Below, piece by piece: positions 35,386 to 43,615 of a DNA stretch of 64,000 nucleotides (the stretch's first letter is position 1; the number at the start of each line of letters is the position of its first letter). The notes below the pieces were generated by a model. The model was not told where the DNA came from. It saw nothing but the letters and a program-made list of their open reading frames with translations, and made no database searches. Source of the stretch: an uncultured Bacteroidota bacterium (GTDB lineage: Bacteria; Bacteroidota; Bacteroidia; Bacteroidales; P3); contig CACXXO010000011.1 of assembly GCA_902771735.1 (NCBI GenBank), positions 1 to 64,000 of the forward strand, given 5' to 3'. The translations under genes were made by a program, and so were the position numbers.

Positions 35386-36891
35386 ATGACACAAGAAAAA
35401 CTCAAATTCAACCCCAACCCGCTGGTGACATTCCTCCAGAAACCCATGAAGGAGTTCACCAAAGCTGATATCCTCAAGGTCATCGAGGAGTTCCAAATCG
35501 AGATGATCAACTTCCGCTACATGGCGGACGACGGCAAGTTGCACACGTTGAACTTCGTTATCCAGAGCCTCGAGCATGCCGAGGAGGTGCTGACCTCGGG
35601 CGAGCGTGTCGACGGCTCGAGCCTCTTCCCCTACATCGAGGCCGGCAACTCGGACCTCTATGTCATCCCTCGTTTCCGCACCGCATTCCTCGATCCCTTC
35701 ACCGAGGTGCCTACCCTCGATATCCTCTGCTCGTTCTACAACAAGGACGGCGAACCTTTCGAAATGGCTCCCGAATATACCCTGGCTAAAGCCGGCCGCG
35801 CCTTCCGTGAGGCTACCGGCGGCATGGAGTTCGAGGTGATGGGCGAGCTGGAGTACTATGCCATTGCCCCGCGCCAGGACGAGTACATGCCCGAGGACCA
35901 GCATGGCTACCACGTGTCGATGCCCTACTGCAAGTTTGAGGATTTCCGCACCGAGGCTATGCGCATAATCGCCGCCGCCGGTGGCGAAATCAAGTATGGC
36001 CACTCCGAGGTGGGCAACTTCACCAATGGCGACTTGATGTATGAGCAGAACGAGATTGAGTTCCTCCCCACGACCCTCGAGGCGGCCGCCGACCAGCTGG
36101 TCATTGCCAAATGGATGATGCGCGAGCTGGGCTATAAATATGGCATCACCATCACCTTCGCACCGAAGATTACTGTCGGCAAGGCCGGCAGCGGCATGCA
36201 CATCCACACCCGCGTGAGCCTCGACGGCAAGAACATGTATGTGGGCGACAACGGCCTGAGCGAAGTGGCTATGAAGACCATGGCAGGCATCCTTTCACTG
36301 GCGGGCTCTCTCACCGCCTTCGGCAATACCAATCCCACTTCATACTTCCGCCTGGTGCCCCATCAAGAGGCTCCCACCAACATTTGCTGGGGCGACCGCA
36401 ACCGCTCCGCCATGGTGCGTGTGCCGCTGGGATGGAACAAGGGCAGTGGCAACATGATGGCACATGCCAATCCGCTGGAGAAAAACAGCGAAGTGGACTT
36501 CAGCCGCAAGCAGACCATCGAACTCCGCACCCCCGACGGCTCGGCCAATGTCTACCTGCTCTTGGCTGGCATGACCGTCGCTGCCCGCCACGGTTTCGAG
36601 ATGGCGAATGCCGTGCAGTATGCCAAGGACCGCTACGTCAGCGTCAATATCTTCGAGCACGAGGATGTGTTGGCCAAACTCGACGTGCTGCCCGACAGCT
36701 GCGCCGCCAGCGCCGACCTGCTGGAGCGCGACCGCGCCCTTTACGAGCAGGATGGCATCTTCGCCCCGAAACTCATCGACGGCATCCTCAAACAGCTCCG
36801 TGCTTTCAACGACCGCACCCTCCGTGCCGACATCGGCAAGGATGCCCAGAAAACCCTCGAGCTCGTCGAGACGTTTATCCATTGTGGGTAA
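35386..36891 (+). CDS. glnA: Glutamine synthetase
   Basis: 501 residues. It makes glutamine from glutamate, ammonia and ATP. The beta-grasp start includes EEFQIEMINFRYMADDGKLH; catalytic-domain motifs are VDGSSLFPYIEAGNSDLYVI, FEVMGELEYYAI (metal Glu), GYHVSMPYCKFED, NGDLMYEQNEIEFLP, GSGMHIHTRVSLDGKN (His ligand), and NRSAMVRVPLGWNKGS with the ATP/ammonia-site arginine. It is a GSI-fold enzyme a little longer than E. coli GlnA; I do not see the classic adenylylated-Tyr motif (NLYDLPPE), so that control is probably absent. Stop and folK start share a base (TAATG). No regulatory gene is adjacent. Confidence 0.93.
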   Translation: MTQEKLKFNPNPLVTFLQKPMKEFTKADILKVIEEFQIEMINFRYMADDGKLHTLNFVIQSLEHAEEVLTSGERVDGSSLFPYIEAGNSDLYVIPRFRTAFLDPFTEVPTLDILCSFYNKDGEPFEMAPEYTLAKAGRAFREATGGMEFEVMGELEYYAIAPRQDEYMPEDQHGYHVSMPYCKFEDFRTEAMRIIAAAGGEIKYGHSEVGNFTNGDLMYEQNEIEFLPTTLEAAADQLVIAKWMMRELGYKYGITITFAPKITVGKAGSGMHIHTRVSLDGKNMYVGDNGLSEVAMKTMAGILSLAGSLTAFGNTNPTSYFRLVPHQEAPTNICWGDRNRSAMVRVPLGWNKGSGNMMAHANPLEKNSEVDFSRKQTIELRTPDGSANVYLLLAGMTVAARHGFEMANAVQYAKDRYVSVNIFEHEDVLAKLDVLPDSCAASADLLERDRALYEQDGIFAPKLIDGILKQLRAFNDRTLRADIGKDAQKTLELVETFIHCG

Positions 36892-37382
36892 TGAACCATG
36901 CAACACTCCTTATCGGCGGTAACCAGGGCGACCGGATACTGCTGATTGACCAGGCGACAGAGCAGATACGGCAACGTATCGGCTCTGTCGTTGCTTTGTC
37001 TACTGTCTATGAGACCGAGCCATGGGGTGAGTTCGACGTTCCGCCGCAAAAATTCCTCAACCGCGGCATGGTGGTGGCCACCACGCTGTCGCCGTGGCAG
37101 GTGTTGCGCACGGCGCTCGACATCGAAAAAAAACTTGGTCGCCAACGCCCCCAGTCTTCTAATCTCAATTCTCAAGTCCCAATTCGAAGATACCATTCCC
37201 GTCCGATGGACATCGACCTCATCTTCTATGACAACCTTGTTGTCGACACTCCGGAACTCACACTCCCGCATCCACGGATGCACCTGCGGCACTTTGTGCT
37301 CGAACCCCTCGCCGAGATTATGCCCGAATTCCGGCATCCGGTGCTAAAGAGAACCATTACACAGCTATTGCATGAAATATAA
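36891..37382 (+). CDS. folK: 6-hydroxymethyl-7,8-dihydropterin pyrophosphokinase
   Basis: 163 residues from the ATG at 36891, which overlaps the glnA stop by one base. FolK transfers pyrophosphate from ATP to hydroxymethyl-dihydropterin in folate synthesis. Family motifs: ATLLIGGNQGDRILLIDQA, STVYETEPWGEFDVPPQKFL, LDIEKKLGRQRP, the metal/ATP-binding SRPMDIDLIFYDN and LTLPHPRMHLRHFVLEPLAE. The stretch QSSNLNSQVPIRRYH is slightly longer and less conserved than usual. The end overlaps the TonB receptor gene by 11 bases, so translation of glnA, folK and the receptor may be coupled. Confidence 0.93.
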   Translation: MNHATLLIGGNQGDRILLIDQATEQIRQRIGSVVALSTVYETEPWGEFDVPPQKFLNRGMVVATTLSPWQVLRTALDIEKKLGRQRPQSSNLNSQVPIRRYHSRPMDIDLIFYDNLVVDTPELTLPHPRMHLRHFVLEPLAEIMPEFRHPVLKRTITQLLHEI

Positions 37383-39813
37383 ATCACTGTTATTATTGTT
37401 TTTCTTCTTGCCCTTGGCGGTGATGGCGCAGAATGCCACCGTCAGCGGCAGCATCACCGACACCCGCACCGGCGAGACACTCATAGGTGCCACGGTGGTC
37501 GACGTACTCAGCGGCAAAGGGACGGTGACCAACGTTTATGGCCATTTCTCGCTGACGCTCAAGCGCGACTCGGTGAGCCTCAAGGTCTCCTATGTGGGCT
37601 ATGAACCGCAGTTCTTCAACTTCCGGTTGGACAAGAACCGTGAACTCAATGTCAAACTCTCCTCTAGCGTGACCCTCGACGAGGTGACCATCACTGCTGA
37701 ACGCGTGGGCGACGTGAAGTCGTCGCAGATGAGTGCCAATGTGATGACCGTGGAGAAAATCAAGTCGGTCCCCGTGATGTTCGGCGAGGCCGACCTCATC
37801 AAGGCGCTGCAGCTCATGCCGGGCGTGCAGAGCGGAAGTGAGGGCAACAGCGGTATGTATGTCCGCGGTGGCGGCCCCGACGAGAATCTCTTCCTACTCG
37901 ATGGTGTGCCACTCTACAATGTCAGCCACATGGGCGGTTTCTTTTCGGCCTTCAATACCGATGCAGTGAAAAACGTGACACTCTACAAGGGCAGTTTCCC
38001 CGCCCGTTTCGGAGGCCGTTTGAGCGCAGTTCTCGACGTGACGCAAAACAACGGCAACGACAAGGAACTCCACGGCAATTTCTCGGTGGGACTGATTTCG
38101 GCCAAGTTCAACCTCGAAGGCCCCATCGTCAAAGAGAAGACCACCTTCAGTATCTCGGCACGACGCACCTATGCCGAGCTCTTCGTTATCCCCACCATCA
38201 TGTGGCTCGACAGGATTACCAGTGAGGAACCTCAAGGCCCTACGGTGGCACAGAACGCCAAGTTCGATGCGGGCTATTGGTTCTACGATATCAACGCCAA
38301 GTTGACGCACAAGTTCAGCGACCGCAGCCGCCTTTATGCCTCTTTCTTCATGGGCGACGACAAAATCCATGGCAAGGTACACACGGTCACTTCGCTCGAC
38401 GAGGATATCTATCTGGGCTTCTCCAACAAGTGGGGCAACATTGTGGGTGCGTTGAGATGGAACTATGAACTCACCCCCAAGCTCTTCTTGAACCTCGCGG
38501 CCAACTATACGCAATACGACAACAACATCACGGGTTCGGTGGAGAAACTTGCCACGCCCAACGACCCTAACGCCTCGACCATGGAGGGCGACTATAACTC
38601 GGGCATCAAGGAGGCTACCTTGCGTGCCGACTTCGACCTGACGCCCAATCCGGAACACCTGGTAAAATTCGGCGCCGCCGCCACCCGCCACTGGTTTACC
38701 CCCGAGGTGGCCAGTGCCAGCATCAACTACTACGACTCCGTCCAGATGAATCAGGCGCTGCAGATGGATTCCAACATCATGAGCGGCACCGTGCCCGCCA
38801 ACGAGTTCGTCGTCTATGGCGAGGACGACTGGAGTATCACCGAGACCGTGAAGCTCAACTATGGCTTGCATCTCAGCGCTTTCGACGTGAGTGGAAAGCT
38901 CTACAAGTCCATCCAGCCGCGCCTTTCGGGGCGGGTGATGCTCAGCGACGACCTCTCGGTAAAGGTTGGCTATGCGCGTATGACGCAATATGTCCATCTG
39001 CTCTCCACCACCAGCGTCACGCTGCCTACCGATTTGTGGGTGCCTGTGACCGAACGTGTGGAGCCCATGACCAGCGACCAGCTGGCTGCCGGAGTGAACT
39101 ATAGCGTCAGCGGCATCGCCGACTTTAGCATTGAGGCTTACTACAAACGCATGGACAACATCATCGAGTACAAGGACGGCGCCACCTTCTTCGGCAGCAG
39201 CGAGCATTGGGAGAACCTCGTCTATAGCGGCCGTGGCTGGAGCTATGGTGTGGAGTTCCTCATCCAGCGCGAGTTTGGCGACCTCACAGGATGGATAGGC
39301 TACACCTGGAGTCGTTCGATGCGACTCTTCGACCGCCCGGGGCAGGTGCTCAACGGCGGCAATGCCTTCCCCGCCAAATACGACCGTCGGCACGACCTCT
39401 CCATCGTGCTCAACTACAAGGTGAGTCCCACCATCGACGTCAGCGCCACATGGGTCTTCTCCACCGGCAATGCCGCCTCGCTGGCTACGCAGACCTATCC
39501 CGTGGCTGCCGAGGACCCCGACGACTACGATGAAGGTGCCATGCACCCCACCGGCAGCATCAATGTCATCGAGGGCCGCAACAACTACCGCATGCCCAAT
39601 TACCATCGTCTTGACCTCGGCGCCAATTTCCACCGCAAGTTCCGCCGTGCCCGCCGCACCATCAGCGTCAGCATTTACAACGTTTACAACCGTCAGAACC
39701 CATACATGCTCTACCGCTCGCGTACCGAGACCTACCGTAACTATCCCTCGGCCCTCGTCCAGCTAAGCATCTTCCCGATTCTTCCGAGTGTTGGTTATAC
39801 ATTGTATTTTTAA
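37372..39813 (+). CDS. TonB-dependent outer-membrane receptor with carboxypeptidase-regulatory-like domain
   Basis: 813 residues with signal MKYKSLLLLFFFLPLAVMAQ. Residues ~22-105 are the carboxypeptidase-regulatory-like domain (TVSGSITDTRTGETLIGATV, VSYVGYEPQ) typical of Bacteroidota receptors. The plug follows (VTITAERVGDVKSSQMSANV, LIKALQLMPGVQSGSEGNSG, MYVRGGGPDENLFLLDGVPL, FPARFGGRLSAVLDV). The rest is a 22-strand-type barrel ending in aromatic residues (LPSVGYTLYF). Ligand unknown. It is shorter than SusC proteins and is not followed by a SusD, so it is not a standard glycan-uptake pair. The DUF4249 lipoprotein gene starts 33 bases downstream, a pairing common for this receptor type. 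Confidence 0.92.
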   Translation: MKYKSLLLLFFFLPLAVMAQNATVSGSITDTRTGETLIGATVVDVLSGKGTVTNVYGHFSLTLKRDSVSLKVSYVGYEPQFFNFRLDKNRELNVKLSSSVTLDEVTITAERVGDVKSSQMSANVMTVEKIKSVPVMFGEADLIKALQLMPGVQSGSEGNSGMYVRGGGPDENLFLLDGVPLYNVSHMGGFFSAFNTDAVKNVTLYKGSFPARFGGRLSAVLDVTQNNGNDKELHGNFSVGLISAKFNLEGPIVKEKTTFSISARRTYAELFVIPTIMWLDRITSEEPQGPTVAQNAKFDAGYWFYDINAKLTHKFSDRSRLYASFFMGDDKIHGKVHTVTSLDEDIYLGFSNKWGNIVGALRWNYELTPKLFLNLAANYTQYDNNITGSVEKLATPNDPNASTMEGDYNSGIKEATLRADFDLTPNPEHLVKFGAAATRHWFTPEVASASINYYDSVQMNQALQMDSNIMSGTVPANEFVVYGEDDWSITETVKLNYGLHLSAFDVSGKLYKSIQPRLSGRVMLSDDLSVKVGYARMTQYVHLLSTTSVTLPTDLWVPVTERVEPMTSDQLAAGVNYSVSGIADFSIEAYYKRMDNIIEYKDGATFFGSSEHWENLVYSGRGWSYGVEFLIQREFGDLTGWIGYTWSRSMRLFDRPGQVLNGGNAFPAKYDRRHDLSIVLNYKVSPTIDVSATWVFSTGNAASLATQTYPVAAEDPDDYDEGAMHPTGSINVIEGRNNYRMPNYHRLDLGANFHRKFRRARRTISVSIYNVYNRQNPYMLYRSRTETYRNYPSALVQLSIFPILPSVGYTLYF

Positions 39814-39846
39814 TAGATTCGATAGACAAGATAGATTGTATAGATT

Positions 39847-40854
39847 ATGAAACGATTTGGTAAAATACTTCTGGGGTCTTTTCTCCTTCTTTTCTCATTC
39901 ATCACTACAGGTTGCGAAAAGGTGCTCGAAATCGACTACGATCCCTCCTCGGCGCAGCTTGTGGTCAACGGAGTGCCCCAGGCTGGCAAGCGTGCTTTCG
40001 TCTATTTCGGCAACAGCCGTTTCTTTCTCGACCTCTCCAACAACCAGCCTGTCGAGTCGGCCAGCGTGACGCTCTATGTCAACGGCACCGCCTATGCACC
40101 CGATTCGGTGGCCAATTGCAAATATTTCTTCCCCTACACATATGCTCCGGGTGACAGCCTCGAGCTCGATGCCACCGATGGTACCCGCCACGCTCACGCT
40201 CGGACCTACGTGCCCCTCGTCCCCTCTTTCTCCAATGTGAAACTCTATGACCAGGCGTCGGGACAGGCGCTGCGCTACTATCTGGCAAAGTTTGATTTCC
40301 AGGACCATGCTGGCATCGACGAATACTACAACTTGCGTGTCATGGTGCGCGACAGCGGCGTGCGTTTCAACGAATGGCAGCAGAAATACGATACCGTAGA
40401 CTCTGTCCATGCCACTTATTTCATGCTCCGCAATGCCCCCGAAATCTGTGGCGACGCCTCCTACAGCAACCCTATGCTGGGTTTCCTCTATACGCGCAAC
40501 TTCTTCAACGACGGTGAAATCGATGGACGCAACTACCCCGTCGAACTTGCTATCCTCCATCTCATCGACACCAACGAGGTGCAGCCCTTCAAGCACGAGT
40601 ACACGGTGAGTCTCGAGTCTATCACCTATGCCCGCCTGCGATACCTTATAGATGTGTCGCGGCAGGGCGGCGGCAGCACCAGCTTCTTTGTTGAGCAGGG
40701 GGCTGTGCGCGGCAATGTCGAGGGGGCACTCGGCGTCTTTGCCGGGTCGGCCAAGAGCGAGGTCACATTCTGGCCCGATACCCTTCCTCCCGCCCCGATG
40801 ACCAATCCGCCTGCGGTCGATCCGGGTACTTTGCGCAAGTTGCTCACCCATTAA
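39847..40854 (+). CDS. DUF4249-family lipoprotein
   Basis: 335 residues. Signal MKRFGKILLGSFLLLFSFIT with lipobox TTGC makes it a lipoprotein, presumably of the outer membrane. The start of the mature part (CEKVLEIDYDPSSAQLVVNG) and the Ig-like PVESASVTLYVNGTAY segment match DUF4249 proteins, which usually sit beside a TonB receptor without SusD. It may cap or assist the receptor just upstream; that is inferred from gene order. The C-terminal part is a beta-rich domain ending in a short Pro-rich tail (PPAPMTNPPAVDPG). Confidence 0.88.
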   Translation: MKRFGKILLGSFLLLFSFITTGCEKVLEIDYDPSSAQLVVNGVPQAGKRAFVYFGNSRFFLDLSNNQPVESASVTLYVNGTAYAPDSVANCKYFFPYTYAPGDSLELDATDGTRHAHARTYVPLVPSFSNVKLYDQASGQALRYYLAKFDFQDHAGIDEYYNLRVMVRDSGVRFNEWQQKYDTVDSVHATYFMLRNAPEICGDASYSNPMLGFLYTRNFFNDGEIDGRNYPVELAILHLIDTNEVQPFKHEYTVSLESITYARLRYLIDVSRQGGGSTSFFVEQGAVRGNVEGALGVFAGSAKSEVTFWPDTLPPAPMTNPPAVDPGTLRKLLTH

Positions 40855-40946
40855 ATTTAACTTAAAAACCGTTAATTCCAAGTGGGTTTCTGGCCAAAAA
40901 AGGCAAAAAACCCGCTTTGGCATAACTAACTATAAACCACCTGTTA

Positions 40947-41018
40947 ACTCCCTACCAACACCCTACCAACTCCTACCACGGTAGGAGTTGGTAGGGTGTT
41001 GGTAGGTCGATGGTAGGG
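40947..41018. repeat. 11-nt-unit palindromic intergenic element, copy C
   Basis: Left arm: ACTCCCTACCA (40947-40957), ACACCCTACCA (40958-40968), ACTCCTACCA (40969-40978). 40951-40977 pairs perfectly with 40980-41006 (27 bp). The single change of unit 2 (ACT to ACA) is matched by a compensating change in the right arm (GGTGT instead of GGAGT), so pairing is kept relative to copy A. GGTAGGG words continue to 41018. Confidence 0.93.
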
Positions 41019-41123
41019 AATTTGTACTTAGGGTGACCAAGTTTGTCTCCGGCCGCGTTCGGGTTGGTGAGCACCGGTTGTTGCTGTCGCGACTTTTAAA
41101 AAAATTGAAAAAAGAAAAAATAT

Positions 41124-41154
41124 TTTGCCAGTTTCAGAAATGTTCGTATCTTTG
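41124..41154 (+). promoter_or_regulatory. Bacteroides-type promoter for rplU-rpmA
   Basis: TTTG at 41124-41127 and TATCTTTG at 41147-41154, 19 nt apart, match the Bacteroides -33/-7 consensus exactly. The start would lie near 41160, about 65 nt before the rplU ATG. Confidence 0.85.
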
Positions 41155-41223
41155 CAGTCCGAAATATGGGGGAGAAATACCCTCGAAATGAGTGAAAGTA
41201 ATTAAAAAACAAACAATTAGAAA

Positions 41224-41532
41224 ATGTACGCAATCGTAGAAATCGCAGGCAAGCAATTCAAGGTCGCCCAAGATCAGAAGATTTTCGTCAACCGTCTGAA
41301 GAACGACGAGGGTAGCGAAGTGTCTTTTGACACCGTGATGCTTAAAGACAATGATGGCAACGTCGAGGTTGGTAAACCTTACATTGCTGGTGCTAATGTA
41401 AAGGCCACCGTCCTCCGCCACCTCAAGGGCGATAAGGTTTTGGTGTTCAAGAAGATCCGTCGCAAAGGCTATCAGAAAATGAACGGCCATCGTGACTATC
41501 TGACCCAGATCAAGATCGATAGCATCAACTAA
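41224..41532 (+). CDS. rplU: Large ribosomal subunit protein bL21
   Basis: 102 residues, the standard size. bL21 binds 23S rRNA near domain I. Sequence hallmarks are MYAIVEIAGKQFKVAQDQKI at the start, KPYIAGANVKATVLRHLKGD in the middle and the VFKKIRRKGYQKMNGHRDYL basic signature near the end. It has its own strong promoter and lies 36 bases upstream of rpmA, the usual order. Confidence 0.97.
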   Translation: MYAIVEIAGKQFKVAQDQKIFVNRLKNDEGSEVSFDTVMLKDNDGNVEVGKPYIAGANVKATVLRHLKGDKVLVFKKIRRKGYQKMNGHRDYLTQIKIDSIN

Positions 41533-41568
41533 TAAACCGAGTGTCTAACCTTTTAAAAACAGTATATT

Positions 41569-41826
41569 ATGGCTCATAAAAAAGGTGTTGGTAGTTCCAG
41601 TAACGGTCGCGAATCCGAAAGCAAACGCTTAGGCGTTAAGATTTTTGGTGGTCAGAAGTGCATCGCCGGCAATATCATTGTCCGTCAGCGCGGTACCGCC
41701 CACAACCCCGGCCAGAATGTCGGCATGGGCAGAGATCATACGTTGTATGCCCTCATCGACGGTGTGGTGAAATTCCACAAAGGCCGTGAGGATCGCAGTT
41801 TCGTTTCCGTGGTCCCCGCAGAATAA
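41569..41826 (+). CDS. rpmA: Large ribosomal subunit protein bL27
   Basis: 85 residues. bL27 reaches the peptidyl-transferase centre of the 50S subunit. The start [20 protein letters not shown] has the conserved AHKKGxGSSxNGRDSxxKRLG pattern, with Glu in place of the usual Asp, followed by GVKIFGGQ and [20 protein letters not shown]. No N-terminal extension needing cleavage (as in some Firmicutes) is present. A terminator follows at 41861. Confidence 0.97.
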   Translation: MAHKKGVGSSSNGRESESKRLGVKIFGGQKCIAGNIIVRQRGTAHNPGQNVGMGRDHTLYALIDGVVKFHKGREDRSFVSVVPAE

Positions 41827-41860
41827 GCAAATATTGTAATTTTTTCATAATTTTGCGATG

Positions 41861-41893
41861 GCCCTGCTCCGTCTTGGAGCGGGGCTTTTTGTT
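41861..41893 (+). terminator. Terminator after rpmA
   Basis: GCCCTGCTCC (41861-41870) pairs with GGAGCGGGGC (41876-41885), allowing one T-G pair, around the loop GTCTT, and is followed by TTTTTG. It lies 34 bases after the rpmA stop and before the convergent DAHP synthase gene. Confidence 0.85.
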
Positions 41894-41911
41894 TTCTCTC
41901 CCGTAGGGGAG

Positions 41912-42967
41912 TTAGTTCATTTGTACGCGGACGCTTTCGCGGTGGATGATCTCGAGCATTTCTTTCACAAAGTCGGCGTCGAGGTTGAGCTGAGAGGCCA
42001 GCTGAAGGCGGTCGTCCATGACGGCGTTCCAACGGTCGGCCTGATAGACAGTCATTTGGCTTTCGCGTTTGACGTCGGCTATCTGGCATGAGAGTTCCAT
42101 GCGCTGAGCCAGCAGACGTAGGAGCTCGTGGTCGATGTCGTCGATCTGCTGTCGCAGTGGGGTGAGTCGGGTGTCGGACGAGGTGGGCTGTTGGGAGAGG
42201 AGTGTGTTGAGTTTGTCGGTCAGCGTTTTGAAGTCGGCGGGTGTGAGTTGTTGAGCACCGTCGGTGAGTGCGTTGGCAGGGTGGGGATGGACTTCGATTA
42301 TGAGACCGTCGAATTCCAGTTGCATGGCTGCCAGCGACAGGGGTTCAACGAGTTGGCTGTTTCCACCAATGTGACTGGGGTCGCAGAGGATGGGCAGGCC
42401 GGGACAGGAGCGTCGCAGCTGGAGAGGCAGCTCCCAAAGGGGCGCGTTGCGATAGCTCTGGGTGTTGTACATGCTGAACCCGCGGTGGATGGCGGCAAGG
42501 TGACGGAGACCTACCTGCGAGAGCCGTTCGATGGCACCGAGCCACAGGCGCACGTCGGGGCTGAGTGGATTTTTTACCATGACATGCGTACCGGTGCCGC
42601 GCAGGGCTTCGGCCAACTCCTCGACCATGAAGGGGTTGGTGGTGGTTCGGGCTCCAATCCATAGGGAGTTGATGCCGTAGCGCAGGCATAATTCCACATG
42701 CTCGGGGCTCGCCACTTCGCAGCAGAAGCGCACGGGACTGTTGTCGGCAAATCGGAGATCGCTCTCCTGCAGCTCTTTCATCCATTGCAGGGCTGGCTCG
42801 CCTATGCCTTCGAAACCTCCCGGGCGGGTACGCGGTTTCCATACGCCGCCGCGGATGAGACGCACATGAGGCACGGTGCAGAGTTCCCGGGTCACCTGCT
42901 GCAGTTGCTCGCGGCTTTCCACACTGCAGGGACCGGCGATGAGAATGGGTTTGTTGTTCTGTTTCAT
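41912..42967 (-). CDS. Bifunctional DAHP synthase / chorismate mutase
   Basis: 351 residues from the ATG at 42967 (MKQNNKPILIAGPCSVESRE); a TTG five codons upstream is less likely. Residues 1-~260 are a type I-beta (KDO8P-synthase-like) DAHP synthase joining PEP and erythrose 4-phosphate: IAGPCSVESREQLQQV, GGVWKPRTRPGGFEGIGEPA, SLWIGARTTTNPFMVEELAE, VMVKNPLSPDVRLW, LCDPSHIGGNSQL and EVHPHPANALTDGAQQL. Residues ~265-351 are an AroQ-type chorismate mutase: LRQQIDDIDHELLRLLAQRM, then KRESQMTVYQADRW and FVKEMLEIIHRESVRVQ. The mutase domain probably gives feedback control by chorismate or prephenate, as in other such fusions, which usually carry it on either end. It stands alone and converges on rpmA. 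Confidence 0.93.
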   Translation of the reverse strand: MKQNNKPILIAGPCSVESREQLQQVTRELCTVPHVRLIRGGVWKPRTRPGGFEGIGEPALQWMKELQESDLRFADNSPVRFCCEVASPEHVELCLRYGINSLWIGARTTTNPFMVEELAEALRGTGTHVMVKNPLSPDVRLWLGAIERLSQVGLRHLAAIHRGFSMYNTQSYRNAPLWELPLQLRRSCPGLPILCDPSHIGGNSQLVEPLSLAAMQLEFDGLIIEVHPHPANALTDGAQQLTPADFKTLTDKLNTLLSQQPTSSDTRLTPLRQQIDDIDHELLRLLAQRMELSCQIADVKRESQMTVYQADRWNAVMDDRLQLASQLNLDADFVKEMLEIIHRESVRVQMN

Positions 42968-42979
42968 AAAATGATTTTG

Positions 42980-42987
42980 CAAAAATA
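42980..42987 (-). promoter_or_regulatory. Putative -7 element of the DAHP synthase/chorismate mutase gene
   Basis: On the minus strand TATTTTTG (42987-42980) fits TAnnTTTG. No clean TTTG lies 19-21 nt upstream. Transcription would start only a few bases before the ATG at 42967, giving a very short leader. Confidence 0.45.
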
Positions 42988-43066
42988 CACAATTTTTTTG
43001 ACATGGCGACGTTATTATGGTAAAGTTATAAAGATAATAGTTTACAGGTTAAAGAATTGTAGGGCT

Positions 43067-43612
43067 ATGAAGATGCATTATTTGAAGTTGAAGAATTGGT
43101 TGCTCGTCACAGTGATGGGCGCTTTCGGACTGTCGTCGTGCCACTGCCACAAAGAGGTGGCGCAACCTCAGGAAGAGGAGGTTCCGGCTGTGAAACCTCG
43201 CAACGAGATGCGTCTGATGTACGGTGTGCCGACGATGAATTTCATGATTCGTGGCCAGGTGAAGGATGCCGACGGACGTCCCGTGAAGGACATCCGCGTC
43301 AATATGCTGGAGCGCAACATGGAAATGGTTGATGGCCAGCTGCAAGGAGATCCCGAGCGGGTGAAAGCATGGCTCGACAATAGTGCTGCCATTACCGATA
43401 AGAACGGCAATTTTGTCATCAACAACAGTGGCATTCCGCAAGAGGAAGTGCGGCTGATGGTGCGAGATGTCGATGGGCAGGACAATGGTGAATACAAAGA
43501 CCAGGTGCTGGATATCAAGGTGCAGCAGGGCGACGTGGACCGCACCGGTGCCGGCGGCTGGAACCAGGGAACTTTCAACAAAGAAATCAATATCAGGCTG
43601 GAAAGCAAATAG
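43067..43612 (+). CDS. Lipoprotein of an rSAM/lipoprotein system
   Basis: 181 residues from the ATG at 43067 (a second ATG is two codons later). The signal KLKNWLLVTVMGAFGLSSC ends in a lipobox (LSSC), so it is a lipoprotein. Mature part: a short acidic linker (QPQEEEVPAVKP), then a carboxypeptidase-regulatory-like beta domain (FMIRGQVKDADGRPVKDIRV, ITDKNGNFVINNSG, VRLMVRDVDGQDNGEYKD) and a C-terminal GAGGWNQGTFNKEINIRLES. This matches the lipoprotein family I recall as TIGR04134, which occurs next to a radical SAM enzyme of family TIGR04133; that enzyme is at 43755. Whether the lipoprotein is modified by the enzyme is not established. The gene is 142 bases upstream of the enzyme, with a small ORF between. 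Confidence 0.85.
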   Translation: MKMHYLKLKNWLLVTVMGAFGLSSCHCHKEVAQPQEEEVPAVKPRNEMRLMYGVPTMNFMIRGQVKDADGRPVKDIRVNMLERNMEMVDGQLQGDPERVKAWLDNSAAITDKNGNFVINNSGIPQEEVRLMVRDVDGQDNGEYKDQVLDIKVQQGDVDRTGAGGWNQGTFNKEINIRLESK

Positions 43613-43615
43613 TCT

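Larger units (their letters stand above)
40855..41223. other. Spacer before rplU: hairpin, palindromic element, promoter
   Basis: This 369-base gap contains a hairpin just after the DUF4249 gene (AAGTGGGTTT at 40880-40889 pairing with AAACCCGCTT at 40908-40917, and an inner GCC/GGC stem), which may end that transcript although no T-run follows. Then comes the 11-nt-unit element copy C (40947-41018), a unique stretch 41019-41100, the rplU promoter (41124-41154) and a leader of about 65 nt. No gene is seen. Confidence 0.75.

Noticed and set aside
36384-36890. Upstream extension of folK inside glnA
   Set aside because: Arg/Pro-rich out-of-frame reading of glnA; the FolK family start is at 36891.
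37894-39633. Minus-strand open frame of 579 codons opposite the TonB receptor
   Set aside because: Shadow; the plus-strand gene has signal, plug and barrel features.
42698-43066. N-terminal extension of the rSAM-associated lipoprotein
   Set aside because: The open frame continues upstream into the antisense of the DAHP synthase gene; the ATG at 43067 gives a proper lipoprotein signal.
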